Source: Lachnospiraceae bacterium UBA1683 (GTDB lineage Bacteria; Bacillota; Clostridia; Lachnospirales; Lachnospiraceae). From it: DNA of 45,213 nt. The notes beneath the pieces were generated by a model, which searched no databases, was not told where the DNA came from, and saw nothing but the letters and a program-made list of their open reading frames with translations. The stretch lies in contig DCKD01000018.1 in assembly GCA_002320245.1 (NCBI GenBank), forward strand, positions 1 through 45,213, written 5' to 3'. Shown in pieces: positions 15,023 through 22,203 of this stretch (its first letter is position 1; every line of letters begins with the position of its first letter). The translations under genes were made by a program, and so were the position numbers.

Positions 15023-15193
15023 ATGACAGGTAGACAACTAAAAATGCATCCGGGCAACCGCTCAATCGAACAGGTCCCGGAAGATACGGAAATCATGCAG
15101 CCGGTACAGTTTGGAGAATATCCAGATTGTGCCGGCTTTTTATTTTACCTAGATCCGGAGCAGATCCAGAAGAAAGAGAGGTGTGAGAATTGA
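15023..15193 (+). CDS. 56-residue hypothetical protein
   Basis: An open frame from ATG 15023 (or 15044) ends TGA 15193, overlapping the next start by one base (TGATG). The composition is protein-like, ending LDPEQIQKKERCEN. Neither start has a good ribosome site, and a strong terminator-like hairpin lies inside the frame, so coding is uncertain. Confidence 0.4.
   Translation: MTGRQLKMHPGNRSIEQVPEDTEIMQPVQFGEYPDCAGFLFYLDPEQIQKKERCEN
15099..15146 (+). terminator. Terminator-like hairpin inside a possible frame
   Basis: AGCCGGTACA (15099) pairs over ten positions (one G-T) with TGTGCCGGCT (15128), followed by TTTTTATTTT. It could end, or attenuate, transcripts from the replication region before the gene at 15193. 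Confidence 0.6.
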
Positions 15194-15813
15194 TGAAAGC
15201 AGAAGAAGTAAAAGATATAATTGTTCATGAAAATGATATTGATTCTTGCATCTTTGAAATATGTCAATCTGAAAACATAGATTTATATAAAGCTAAACAA
15301 GGGCAATGGAGATATGTATTAAACAGAGTTGGAGAAAGATTATTCAAGAATACAGATATCCTTAAAGATAAATCTATTGTATATAACCAAGGTAGCAATA
15401 TACCAAGTACGAATAATAGATATGATTACGAGAAAGTAAATAAGCTATGTAATTATTATATTATGATTAGTGATAAATATAATAAGCTGGTATCTATAAT
15501 AGCATTCAGTTATTTATCAGGAATAGATGATACAACAATAGATAAGTGGAAAGAACCCGGCTCTTCCGGTTTCGGGATTTGGAAAAAGTTAAGTGAGCGA
15601 AGACAGGATAGTTTGAAGGACAGATTATTTGATTCAAATAACCCAGTTGGAGCAATGTCTATAGGCAATACAGAGTACTACTGGAATATGCCGGGCGTTA
15701 GCAATAGGCAGGAGCAACAGAAAGCAGCTCCGGCAATTCCAGAACTTGAACGCAAATATTTGGAAGGTCATGGTAAAAAGCCAGCCCTTCCGGAATTTCC
15801 AGAGCCAGATTGA
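15193..15813 (+). CDS. Conserved phage protein, possible DNA-binding adaptor
   Basis: The 206-residue protein starts ATG 15193 behind AGAGAGGTGTGAG. Residues 1-60 are helical (YVLNRVGERLF), about 80-150 include a SGIDDTTIDKWKE helix-turn-helix-like stretch and DRLFDSNNPVGAMSIGNTEYYWN, and the tail is Pro/Glu-rich. Proteins with the NPVGA pattern recur beside winged-helix replication genes in phages and integrative elements. The same HTH-then-helical layout is seen in small terminases, and no small terminase was found elsewhere, but that link is a guess. Confidence 0.6.
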   Translation: MKAEEVKDIIVHENDIDSCIFEICQSENIDLYKAKQGQWRYVLNRVGERLFKNTDILKDKSIVYNQGSNIPSTNNRYDYEKVNKLCNYYIMISDKYNKLVSIIAFSYLSGIDDTTIDKWKEPGSSGFGIWKKLSERRQDSLKDRLFDSNNPVGAMSIGNTEYYWNMPGVSNRQEQQKAAPAIPELERKYLEGHGKKPALPEFPEPD

Positions 15814-16087
15814 TAAGGTCTGCTAATCAATAATGCACTTGTTATCAGTTAAAAAATCTAAAAAACAATATATAGCACAATATATATTGTTGCACACAAT
15901 ATATAGAGATTATTTTGTGGAACAAATATGGATTTGTCGTATAGATACTTATGTTCGCACATTGAAAGCTGTAATTTGGCTCTGTATTTTGGTTGCGGGT
16001 GAGTGCGGGGGTGGGGGTCTGTATGGGAGAAGCCCCGGGGTACTTACTGAGTCCCCCAAGGTAATTTAAAACAAAAAGGAGTATATT
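15814..16087 (+). other. Intergenic region with a promoter-like pair and a G-rich patch
   Basis: No convincing gene lies here. It holds repeated CAATATATA units at about 15868-15905, a possible promoter TTGAAA (15962) / TATTTT (15985) with 17 bases between, and a G-rich run at 16007-16040 with four G-tracts (GGGGG, GGGGG, GGG, GGGG), which could fold as a G-quadruplex. A matching CCCCC lies at 16052. Confidence 0.5.
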
Positions 16088-16285
16088 TTGACAGATAAGG
16101 TATTGAAATACAGGAAGAGACATAGGCGTTGTAAATACTGTAAGCATCTAAAGGTGAAAGCTTTAAATGGCTATTATAGTTTTCGATGTATTGCTAAGGA
16201 TAAGCAGATAAGGGATGAATTTCCAGATATGACAAATGTTCCGAGGGTATTCTGTCAGTGTTATGAGGTAGATGAAAAATTATGA
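16088..16285 (+). CDS. Small zinc-ribbon-like protein
   Basis: The 65-residue protein starts TTG 16088 behind AAAAAGGAG. It has CKYCKHL and, later, RCIAKDK and FCQCYEV, giving five or six potential metal ligands. It begins with a basic segment (KYRKRHRR). It overlaps the next frame by 4 bases. Function unknown. Confidence 0.6.
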   Translation: MTDKVLKYRKRHRRCKYCKHLKVKALNGYYSFRCIAKDKQIRDEFPDMTNVPRVFCQCYEVDEKL

Positions 16286-16437
16286 TTCTAAAATTTATAA
16301 AACGTTTGCTCTGCAAACACGAAAAACTTGAATACGCAAGAACTAACTTAATCAAGCAGAATGATGGCAGCTACATAACATCTCATGTTTGGAAGTGTAA
16401 GAATTGTGGAAAGGAATTGAGACATGGGTGTAAGTAG
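16282..16437 (+). CDS. 51-residue zinc-knuckle protein
   Basis: From ATG 16282 the frame encodes MILKFIKRLLCKHEKLEY and ends with WKCKNCGKELRHGCK. The C-x2-C and C-x2-H pairs suggest one zinc site. It overlaps both neighbours by a few bases, in keeping with a coupled operon. Confidence 0.55.
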   Translation: MILKFIKRLLCKHEKLEYARTNLIKQNDGSYITSHVWKCKNCGKELRHGCK

Positions 16438-16831
16438 AGTTCAAATTAGAAATCCGGGTGATGGATGGCTCGGAACGAAATATTTCATTGATGGATTTAG
16501 AGTTCCGCGTGTAAGGTCAGCTGATTTTCATGTTGCAGTTGATGAAGTTCCAACATTCACTTTTGAAACACTTGGCAAGCCGGATATTGATATGCCGGGT
16601 GATGTGAAATTCAGTTTTAAGCCGGAGAATTTATCTGAAGTGTGCTTCATAATTTCCGAAGAACTGAAAAAGCACGGAGATTTCTACGATGCATTCGTGA
16701 AAAGCGTGCACGGAGTATTAAAGCCGAGAGAAAAATATATAGGCGATGGATGTTTCAGCATTGAATTAACGGATGCAGATTCGTTCATGCTGGCAGAAGA
16801 AATTGTAAAGTGGATATCAGGAGAGGAATAA
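16424..16831 (+). CDS. Hypothetical protein
   Basis: The 135-residue protein starts ATG 16424 behind AAAGGAATTGAG. It is acidic, with a beta-rich N-terminal half (GTKYFIDGFRVPRVRSADF) and a helical C-terminal half. I recognise no family. It may be a phage accessory or structural-regulatory factor. Confidence 0.65.
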   Translation: MGVSRVQIRNPGDGWLGTKYFIDGFRVPRVRSADFHVAVDEVPTFTFETLGKPDIDMPGDVKFSFKPENLSEVCFIISEELKKHGDFYDAFVKSVHGVLKPREKYIGDGCFSIELTDADSFMLAEEIVKWISGEE

Positions 16832-16912
16832 GTTATGTACATAGCATTAACTGAAGAGCATGGCGTTCTGATTAGAAAAACTGGATTGTCAGTGATTTAA
16901 TTTAAGTATTGT

Positions 16913-17173
16913 ATGAGAAAATGTATGAGCACATTTACATATCTGTTTGAAAAAGCTGTGAAGATTTTTACTGAAGCAATTCGTAGAGTGGCAAAATCAC
17001 TTTCTGCGTTTGGCGATGCGGTGAAACTTGCTTTTCACGAATCACATGACTTTTATAGAGCGTCAACGACCCCAAAATATAGGTTCGTGAAGTTTTTGAG
17101 TAAACTTGGTTACGACAAACGAAAAATGTGGATAGCAACTCGGCATACATGGCTTGCGAGAAGTAATTGTTAG
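16913..17173 (+). CDS. Small basic helical protein
   Basis: The 86-residue frame starts ATG 16913 (ATG 16925 also possible). No clear ribosome site precedes either. It has an amphipathic N-terminal helix (FEKAVKIFTEAIRRVAKSL) and a basic C-terminus. Similar short proteins occur in Clostridium-group phages. The preceding 66 bases hold a 21-codon frame (16835-16900) that I do not count as a gene. Confidence 0.5.
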   Translation: MRKCMSTFTYLFEKAVKIFTEAIRRVAKSLSAFGDAVKLAFHESHDFYRASTTPKYRFVKFLSKLGYDKRKMWIATRHTWLARSNC

Positions 17174-17186
17174 GAGGAGTGGGAAG

Positions 17187-17456
17187 ATGAGCAAGAAAGA
17201 CAAGAAAAACCTTAAACAGGCAGTAAAAGTGATTCTGGCAATTCTGATTCTAATTGCTGGTATTGGCGCAGCGATTTATTACGGATTATGGGTAATGTTC
17301 ATTCAAGCAATTCTGACAGCGTGTGCGGCGTTTGATGCAGGAACGCTTACAGCAACACTTGTAGGGTGGACAATCATCAAGTGTCTGCTTGCGACAACGG
17401 TCGCGGGATTGATTCTGGCGGTAACGTCCGGAATTGTAAAAGCACTTTGCGAGTAA
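17187..17456 (+). CDS. Small membrane protein with two or three TM segments
   Basis: The 89-residue protein starts ATG 17187 behind TAGGAGGAG. A basic N-terminus (KKDKKNLK) leads to hydrophobic segments at about 13-35, 38-55 and 65-85, rich in Ala, Ile and Leu. It is a plausible inner-membrane accessory protein. It is far from the lysis genes, so I would not call it a holin. Confidence 0.65.
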   Translation: MSKKDKKNLKQAVKVILAILILIAGIGAAIYYGLWVMFIQAILTACAAFDAGTLTATLVGWTIIKCLLATTVAGLILAVTSGIVKALCE

Positions 17457-17563
17457 AACTGGTAGCAAGTGTTGTCGTTAATCCGATGTATTTCTATTCC
17501 ATCATCGACTTTTCGTTAATGTTCGAATCATTATCTTCCCGTTGGTGGCTGAAAGTTTAGTGT

Positions 17564-17640
17564 GAGGATATATGTATTCATGATTTCGCGGTGTATTATC
17601 CCGAGCCGACGGAAATCTGATATCGGGGACATATATCTTC
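17564..17640 (+). ncRNA. Candidate structured RNA (12-bp closing stem)
   Basis: GAGGATATATGT (17564) pairs with ACATATATCTTC (17629) over 12 positions with one G-T pair. Inside, CCCGA pairs with TCGGG (about 17611-17627). No good frame crosses it. The size is tRNA-like (77 bases) but no T-loop or anticodon arm fits. It lies in a 600-base gene-poor stretch before the tRNA. Confidence 0.4.
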
Positions 17641-17702
17641 TTAGTAGCCAGTAAGTGAACGCGCTGTGTATTTACGGATACAGACATGGTTCTACCTCCT
17701 GA

Positions 17703-17786
17703 GCAGTGTTCCCATAATGGTATTGGAGCGGATTGCTAATCCGTAGTCGTTTATTCGGCTTATGTGTTCGAATCACATACACTGCG
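17703..17786 (+). tRNA. tRNA-Ser (anticodon GCU)
   Basis: The acceptor stem GCAGTGT / ACACTGC pairs perfectly over 7 bp. The anticodon arm is GCGGA-TTGCTAA-TCCGT with anticodon GCU. A long variable arm (AGTC...GGCT) fits tRNA-Ser, and the T-arm is ATGTG-TTCGAAT-CACAT. The D-arm is short. CCA is not encoded. It reads AGC and AGU codons. Confidence 0.82.
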
Positions 17787-17886
17787 CTCTGCGAATCCTA
17801 ACGGGGCAGATATGTGACGGATGTTGATTATCAATCACATTCGTTGGAGAACAAATCAAAAATCCGAAATGGCAGTGACAAAAGTT

Positions 17887-17972
17887 GGAATAAAACACTG
17901 CGTTGGTAAATGCGCTGGTCTTGAAAATCAGTTGTCAGAAATGGCTTGTGGGTTCAAATCCTACCGATACCG
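17887..17972 (+). pseudogene. Degenerate tRNA-Ser (anticodon UGA)
   Basis: The anticodon arm CTGGT-CTTGAAA-ATCAG (anticodon UGA), a long variable arm and the T-arm GTGGG-TTCAAAT-CCTAC are all present. The 3' acceptor strand CGATACC has no full partner upstream (GGAATAA at 17887 pairs at only four of seven). The D-arm is GCG-TTGGTAAA-TGC. Either a decayed gene or one needing unusual processing. Confidence 0.5.
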
Positions 17973-17995
17973 CTATAACTTTTGTACATTGAGAA

Positions 17996-18024
17996 TTGAA
18001 TATTGGCGGTTGAAATGGTATAAT
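17996..18024 (+). promoter_or_regulatory. Extended -10 promoter of the membrane-protein moron
   Basis: TTGAAT (17996), a 17-base spacer, and TGG-TATAAT (18016-18024) form a strong sigma-A promoter with a TGn extension. The ATG at 18056 is about 25 bases past the predicted start of transcription. Confidence 0.75.
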
Positions 18025-18055
18025 TATATTACTTACAAATGATTGGGGCGAGCAT

Positions 18056-18550
18056 ATGTGGTGGATAATATTGTCTTGTGTGATTATATTAGCAATAATT
18101 ATTTTTGTAATAAGATTTTTCTGGTATTTTTATAAGAGGCGGAACATAGGAAAAGACTTTTTTGTTGAGAGTGAAAAACCATTTAAAAAGAAAGCACCAG
18201 AAATGTATTATGATAAACAAATGATGTTTAGAAAATGTTATGGTTTTTTTATTGGAATACATTACATATTGGTGGTTATGTCAATTTCATTGACAACAAT
18301 AACTATTTATATGGTAATGGATACAAATCTTAACAATATAGCGAGACTTACAGTCAGTGTGTTGGCAGCCGTTTCTACAAACTTGCAGATAGTATTGCGA
18401 TTTGATAAGGTTGCAGAAGGGTACATATGTGCAATGAGAATTTTAGAACAAGCAATTTTGGAATATGAAGAACGCGAAGAAGAAACACTAGATGTGTTGC
18501 TGAGTGCAAATATTCGAGCAGAAGAAACAATTCACAATTTACATCAATAA
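18056..18550 (+). CDS. SLATT-like membrane protein (candidate defence moron)
   Basis: The 164-residue protein starts ATG 18056 behind TTGGGGCGAG. It has TM segments at about 2-24, 65-88 and 95-112, a basic loop (KRRNIGK), and after the last TM the stretch LRFDKVAEGYICAMRILEQAILEYE, a helix like that following the two TM helices of SLATT-type effector domains. SLATT proteins are membrane effectors of nucleotide-signalling defence systems. Here no nucleotide cyclase or sensor is adjacent. The gene has its own promoter and terminator, typical of a lysogenically expressed moron. Family assignment is by eye. Confidence 0.5.
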   Translation: MWWIILSCVIILAIIIFVIRFFWYFYKRRNIGKDFFVESEKPFKKKAPEMYYDKQMMFRKCYGFFIGIHYILVVMSISLTTITIYMVMDTNLNNIARLTVSVLAAVSTNLQIVLRFDKVAEGYICAMRILEQAILEYEEREEETLDVLLSANIRAEETIHNLHQ

Positions 18551-18555
18551 TAGAT

Positions 18556-18590
18556 TACCAACCGTCAATATTCGATGGTTGGTATTTTTT
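18556..18590 (+). terminator. Strong intrinsic terminator after the moron
   Basis: TACCAACCGTC pairs with GATGGTTGGTA over 11 bp (one G-T), with loop AATATTC, followed by TTTTTT. It ends the monocistronic unit at 18056. Confidence 0.92.
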
Positions 18591-18611
18591 ACGCAAAATT
18601 GGAGATGCAAT

Positions 18612-19142
18612 ATGGTATTTTGTTATGGTAGAGGAAAAGAAAAGGCTAATGTGTGTGAATATGCAGAAAAATGCGATGAGAAAATAGATTACACAACGGC
18701 TGATGATATTAATAGCGGAAAGTATCCAGTGTATTGCGCTGGATTTGGACGATGCATGAGAGATGATGGAGGGATTATCATGAGCAAAGCAGTAAGAGAA
18801 ATGACAAGGGAAGAACTGATTGCGGAAAAGGCAAAACAGGAAGAACAATGCCAAGTTCTTGCCAATAGGTGCGATATGAAAGAGCGTCAGATAAAAGAAA
18901 TGCAGTCCCATATCGACTGCTTAAAGGCTGAACTGGCAGAGGTTCAGTTGAATAAGCAGGAGTTCCCTACTGAGCCGATAAAAGTGGCTGATTTATTGAT
19001 TCATGATACCTGTGTTTATGAGAATAAGCTTTTCAAAGGATACCTTGGAGATACATCCGTGGTAAATCGGTATTCAAAATCAGATTTACGTCAGATTGCT
19101 GAGCACTTGTTGGTGTATTGCAATAACGCAGAGGTGGAGTAG
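18612..19142 (+). CDS. Cys-rich and coiled-coil hypothetical protein
   Basis: The 176-residue protein starts ATG 18612 behind GGAGATGC. The N-terminal 50 residues have several cysteines (CYGRGK, VCEYAEKC, YCAGFGRC), a possible metal module. Residues 60-110 form a coiled coil (EELIAEKAKQEEQ, MKERQIKEMQ), and the rest is a small mixed domain. Internal ATG 18781 (ATGAGCAAAGC) could start a shorter form, so two proteins may be fused or co-expressed. Function unknown. Confidence 0.6.
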   Translation: MVFCYGRGKEKANVCEYAEKCDEKIDYTTADDINSGKYPVYCAGFGRCMRDDGGIIMSKAVREMTREELIAEKAKQEEQCQVLANRCDMKERQIKEMQSHIDCLKAELAEVQLNKQEFPTEPIKVADLLIHDTCVYENKLFKGYLGDTSVVNRYSKSDLRQIAEHLLVYCNNAEVE

Positions 19143-19144
19143 GT

Positions 19145-19330
19145 ATGGCTGAAGGATTTAGCTTAGAACTAGAAGACTATTGTTCGCATTGCGGATATTT
19201 TGAGCCGGATGTTGAAAGAATGGAAGTTACTGCATTCGGAGATAGAGCGCAATCATATATAACTACAATTAAGTGCAAAAATTCCTATAAGTGCGCAAGA
19301 ATTGCGGATAACTTAAAAAAAGAGGATTGA
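19145..19330 (+). CDS. Small Cys-rich protein
   Basis: The 61-residue protein starts ATG 19145 directly after the previous gene (GGTGGAGTAGGT upstream). It has CSHCGYF and, later, CKNSYKC, a likely zinc site. Function unknown. Confidence 0.6.
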   Translation: MAEGFSLELEDYCSHCGYFEPDVERMEVTAFGDRAQSYITTIKCKNSYKCARIADNLKKED

Positions 19331-19340
19331 TTAAATATCT

Positions 19341-19532
19341 ATGAGTGAAGGAATAAACAGTATCGAGCATGAAGCATTTGAACGTTCCATGAAGTCACAG
19401 GTTTATGAAGGCTTGCATGAGCATCGTTGTTCCTGCGGCAGACTTCTCGGCAGATTCAGCGGACAAGCCGAGGTAAAATGCCCGAAATGCGGGAAAATGA
19501 ATGTGATTGGAGTTGAAAACTGTGGCAAGTGA
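19341..19532 (+). CDS. Com-like zinc-ribbon protein
   Basis: The 63-residue protein starts ATG 19341. Residues 28-55 read HRCSCGRLLGRFSGQAEV then KCPKCGKMN, close to the Com zinc-binding regulator of Mu-like phages, which activates translation of a modification gene. No such target gene is adjacent. The family is widely found in prophages. Confidence 0.75.
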   Translation: MSEGINSIEHEAFERSMKSQVYEGLHEHRCSCGRLLGRFSGQAEVKCPKCGKMNVIGVENCGK

Positions 19533-19674
19533 GAATAAGAAGAGGAAAGCAAGGAACAGTTATCTTTACAATGGTGGAGAAAAAGAAGACTCAAAAATGA
19601 AAAGAGTAATGTACTTCACGAAGCGGAATAGAAGCAAATTAAAGAAAATGTGCAATACAGATATTGTAGTTTAA
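19522..19674 (+). CDS. 50-residue basic protein
   Basis: GTG 19522 opens a Lys/Arg-rich frame (MASENKKRKARNSYLYNGG start) that overlaps the Com-like gene by 11 bases and ends at 19674. Last gene before the terminase. No ribosome site stands out, so expression would rely on coupling. Confidence 0.45.
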   Translation: MASENKKRKARNSYLYNGGEKEDSKMKRVMYFTKRNRSKLKKMCNTDIVV

Positions 19675-19699
19675 GTAAACAAGGATTAGAGCACCTTAG

Positions 19700-19739
19700 A
19701 GAGCCAAATTCCAGTAACAGAGGAAGGAGGCTCTTTTTT
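19700..19739 (+). promoter_or_regulatory. Terminator-like hairpin overlapping the terL ribosome site
   Basis: AGAGCC (19700) pairs with GGCTCT (19729), followed by TTTTTT. The AGGAGG ribosome site of terL (19725-19730) lies in the loop and 3' arm, and the TTG start is in the U-tract end. The fold would hide the ribosome site or terminate transcription at the early/late boundary. Confidence 0.6.
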
Positions 19740-21402
19740 GATTTCAGGAAGAAACAGACGAATTATAAATGCAATACAGAAACAGGAAGCGTGTTACGAG
19801 ACCCTGAATGACCTTTTCGGCATGGCTAGAGCGGTGTATGAAGATGATAATTCAGAGCTTTCTTATGCGCTGAAACTTACGAAGTATGTAAAAGATATGA
19901 TTGCGTATCTTCCGGCAGAAGAGAAGCTGAATGAACTGTACTGGAATGTACTTCTCTGGGAAGCTCCGCATTTGTTTGAAAGTTTCTTGCTGTATATGGA
20001 GAAGAATCGGCCGGCAGAAGAAAAATTTTATGAGCCGAGAGTAAACCCTCTCAAGCAAGTCGTTGATGCTATACAAGATTTAGCGGACGATTTATTGGAT
20101 GAGTTGTTTATCAATATGCCATCTCGAGTTGGAAAAACACAGCTTGTGAAATTCGCATATGTTTGGTGGGGGTCAAGAAATACAGAACTATCTAATTTAT
20201 ATACTGCATATTCAGACAAGATTACGAATGCATTCTATACAGGATGCATCGAATTGATGACGGACCCGACATATACATATGCTGAAATTTTTCCAAACAA
20301 TAAAATTGTAAAGACAAACGGTGATTATGAGATTATTGATTTGAACCGTGTGAAAACCTACCCGACATTTACCTGTCGCTCTATTTACGGAACTTTGAAT
20401 GGTTCCTGTGATTGTAATGGACTTGGTATAGCGGACGATTTATTCAGCGGAATTGAAGAAGCTGTCAGTGTCGACAGACAGGTTACTGTATGGGGCAAGT
20501 TTGATAATAACTTTATGAAACGTCTGAAAAAGAAAGCAAAACTCATTAACATGGGAACTAGATGGGCGCTTGGTGATTGCCAGGGGAGAAGAAGAAGCCT
20601 TCTTGAAAATAATTCAGAGTTTAAGAACCGTAGGTATAGAGTTGTTTCTATACCTGCACTTGATGAAAATGACGAATCTAATTTTGATTATCCATACGAT
20701 GTCGGGTATTCAACAGAAGATTATAGAATGATGAGAGCGTCATTTGAGGAAAACGATGATATGGCTTCATGGTATGCACAGGATATGCAGGATCCTATTG
20801 AGAGACAGGGTGCATTATTTACGAGCGATACAATGAAATTCTTCAACCCGGAGTGCGATATGCCGGAGAGGGAACCAGACAGAATATTTATGGCAGTTGA
20901 CGAAGCATTCGGCGGAGGAGATTTTGTGTCTGGTCCGATATGTTACCAATTCGATGATACGTATTACGTACCAGATGTTGTTTTTGATAACGGTGATAAG
21001 AAGGTAACTCAACCACTGCTTGTGGATGCAATTATCAAACATAAAATACAAGCGGTACAGTTTGAGGAAACGAAAACCACAATGGATTATCGAGAAAAAG
21101 TAGAAGAAATGTTGAAAGAAAAAGGATACAGAACAAATTCTTACGGAAAAGCTGCTCCTGGAAATCTTGGAAAGAGAACGAGAATATTTGATAAAGCACC
21201 AGAAATTAGAGAAATGTATTTTGTCGATGCGGATCATAGAACAAAGCAGTATCAGAAATTTATATCCAATTTGTATACATTTAAGATGGAAGGAAAAGTG
21301 AAACATGATGATGGACCTGACAGTATGGCGCAGTTGTGTACTATGAAATTAGGAGATGTTGCTTCAGTTCAGATCATGAGTCGAAGGGAGCTTGGCATAT
21401 AA
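19738..21402 (+). CDS. terL: Terminase large subunit
   Basis: TerL is the ATPase and nuclease that packages phage DNA. The 554-residue protein starts TTG 19738, set by AGGAGG at 19725. The ATPase has Walker A MPSRVGKT (about 127-134) and Walker B GLGIADD (near 230). The nuclease part shows acidic residues in MAVDEAF (near 385), VQFEET (near 443) and KHDDGPDSMAQL near the end, the expected RNase-H-like order. It opens the late operon. No small subunit is recognisable upstream. Confidence 0.9.
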   Translation: MISGRNRRIINAIQKQEACYETLNDLFGMARAVYEDDNSELSYALKLTKYVKDMIAYLPAEEKLNELYWNVLLWEAPHLFESFLLYMEKNRPAEEKFYEPRVNPLKQVVDAIQDLADDLLDELFINMPSRVGKTQLVKFAYVWWGSRNTELSNLYTAYSDKITNAFYTGCIELMTDPTYTYAEIFPNNKIVKTNGDYEIIDLNRVKTYPTFTCRSIYGTLNGSCDCNGLGIADDLFSGIEEAVSVDRQVTVWGKFDNNFMKRLKKKAKLINMGTRWALGDCQGRRRSLLENNSEFKNRRYRVVSIPALDENDESNFDYPYDVGYSTEDYRMMRASFEENDDMASWYAQDMQDPIERQGALFTSDTMKFFNPECDMPEREPDRIFMAVDEAFGGGDFVSGPICYQFDDTYYVPDVVFDNGDKKVTQPLLVDAIIKHKIQAVQFEETKTTMDYREKVEEMLKEKGYRTNSYGKAAPGNLGKRTRIFDKAPEIREMYFVDADHRTKQYQKFISNLYTFKMEGKVKHDDGPDSMAQLCTMKLGDVASVQIMSRRELGI

Positions 21403-21410
21403 GGAGTATT

Positions 21411-21677
21411 ATGAAAAATACGAAGACTAATCAAAAATACAACATTGATGGATACGAAAGATTGGCTGTAGCAGTAGTTAAAAAAGCAGTTGAAGATTAT
21501 CGGAGCGCGCTGAAAAGACTGCATAGGCATCCCAAAGCTATTCAAGCAAATAAAATACTGGATGACTGTGAACGATTCTTCAATGATGAAATATCGTATT
21601 ATTCAGACTTGGATGGATTAGCAATTATGAGTGCAGTGCAGAAACGTGTTGATGAGGAGATGAGCGAAAATGGATAA
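21411..21677 (+). CDS. Small helical protein between terminase and portal
   Basis: The 88-residue protein starts ATG 21411 behind AAGGAG, which overlaps the terL stop. It is helical and basic-acidic mixed (VKKAVEDYRSALKRLHRHP). It overlaps the next gene by 8 bases. A similar small protein often follows terL in related phages. Function unknown. Confidence 0.65.
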   Translation: MKNTKTNQKYNIDGYERLAVAVVKKAVEDYRSALKRLHRHPKAIQANKILDDCERFFNDEISYYSDLDGLAIMSAVQKRVDEEMSENG

Positions 21678-22086
21678 GGAACTATTTTCTGGATTTAAGA
21701 AAAATAAAAAGCAACGTGCCGTTCTCGATAATGCAATTGAGAAATTGTACGATAGACTGGATTATGTACCTGTTGTAAGCGGAAAAGTGTCTGCTTCAAG
21801 TAGTTCATTCCCTTACATCGAAGGGCACGTCACTGTTCAAATGAAAGAACCAAAAGAGAGTGACAAAATCAAAAAGCGCATTCGTGAAAAAGAGAAACAA
21901 AGGGACGCGCTGACAGAAAAAATAAATACCGTATTAGATTTTATTGAAAATATGCCTGTTGGAATCAACAGAGAAATATTCGAAATGGTTTATCTTGATG
22001 ATATGACGATGAGTGAAGTCGGGAACGCGGTCGGATACACGAAAGGTCGTGTTTCTCAAATTATTTCAGAGGTGCTGAAAGATTAA
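21670..22086 (+). CDS. Sigma-70 region 4-like / late transcription regulator
   Basis: The 138-residue protein starts ATG 21670. A coiled segment (about 65-95) precedes a helix-turn-helix: EIFEMVYLDDMTMSEVGNAVGYTKGRVSQII. That is the pattern of sigma region 4 and ArpU-like phage regulators. Such regulators normally sit before the terminase; here it lies between terL and portal, inside the operon it might control. Confidence 0.7.
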   Translation: MDKELFSGFKKNKKQRAVLDNAIEKLYDRLDYVPVVSGKVSASSSSFPYIEGHVTVQMKEPKESDKIKKRIREKEKQRDALTEKINTVLDFIENMPVGINREIFEMVYLDDMTMSEVGNAVGYTKGRVSQIISEVLKD

Positions 22087-22143
22087 ACGCATTAAACTTT
22101 TGGATATGTTATCATAATAATGTAAAATTGTATCAAGCGATTA

Positions 22144-22181
22144 AGAGCCTTGCGCAAGTGCTGTGCGTGGGGTTCTTTTTT
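22144..22181 (+). terminator. U-tract hairpin before the portal gene
   Basis: AGAGCC (22144) pairs with GGTTCT (22171, one G-T), with an inner CGCA / TGCG stem, then TTTTTT. The portal ribosome site AGGTGGTG follows at 22190. One of a series in this operon; it may attenuate rather than end transcription. Confidence 0.6.
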
Positions 22182-22203
22182 ATATGTATAGGTGGTGATT
22201 GAA

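Noticed and set aside
15833..16069. 78-codon plus-strand frame over the G-rich patch
   Set aside because: No ribosome site, unusual composition, and it crosses the repeat and G-tract region; judged chance.
16835..16900. 21-codon frame MYIALTEEHGVLIRK
   Set aside because: It is too short, and nothing but an ATG supports it; possibly a relic of a longer gene.
17517..17533. T-arm-like TAATG-TTCGAAT-CATTA, suggesting a further tRNA
   Set aside because: No acceptor partner (GGGAAGA-like) or anticodon arm is found upstream at the right distance.
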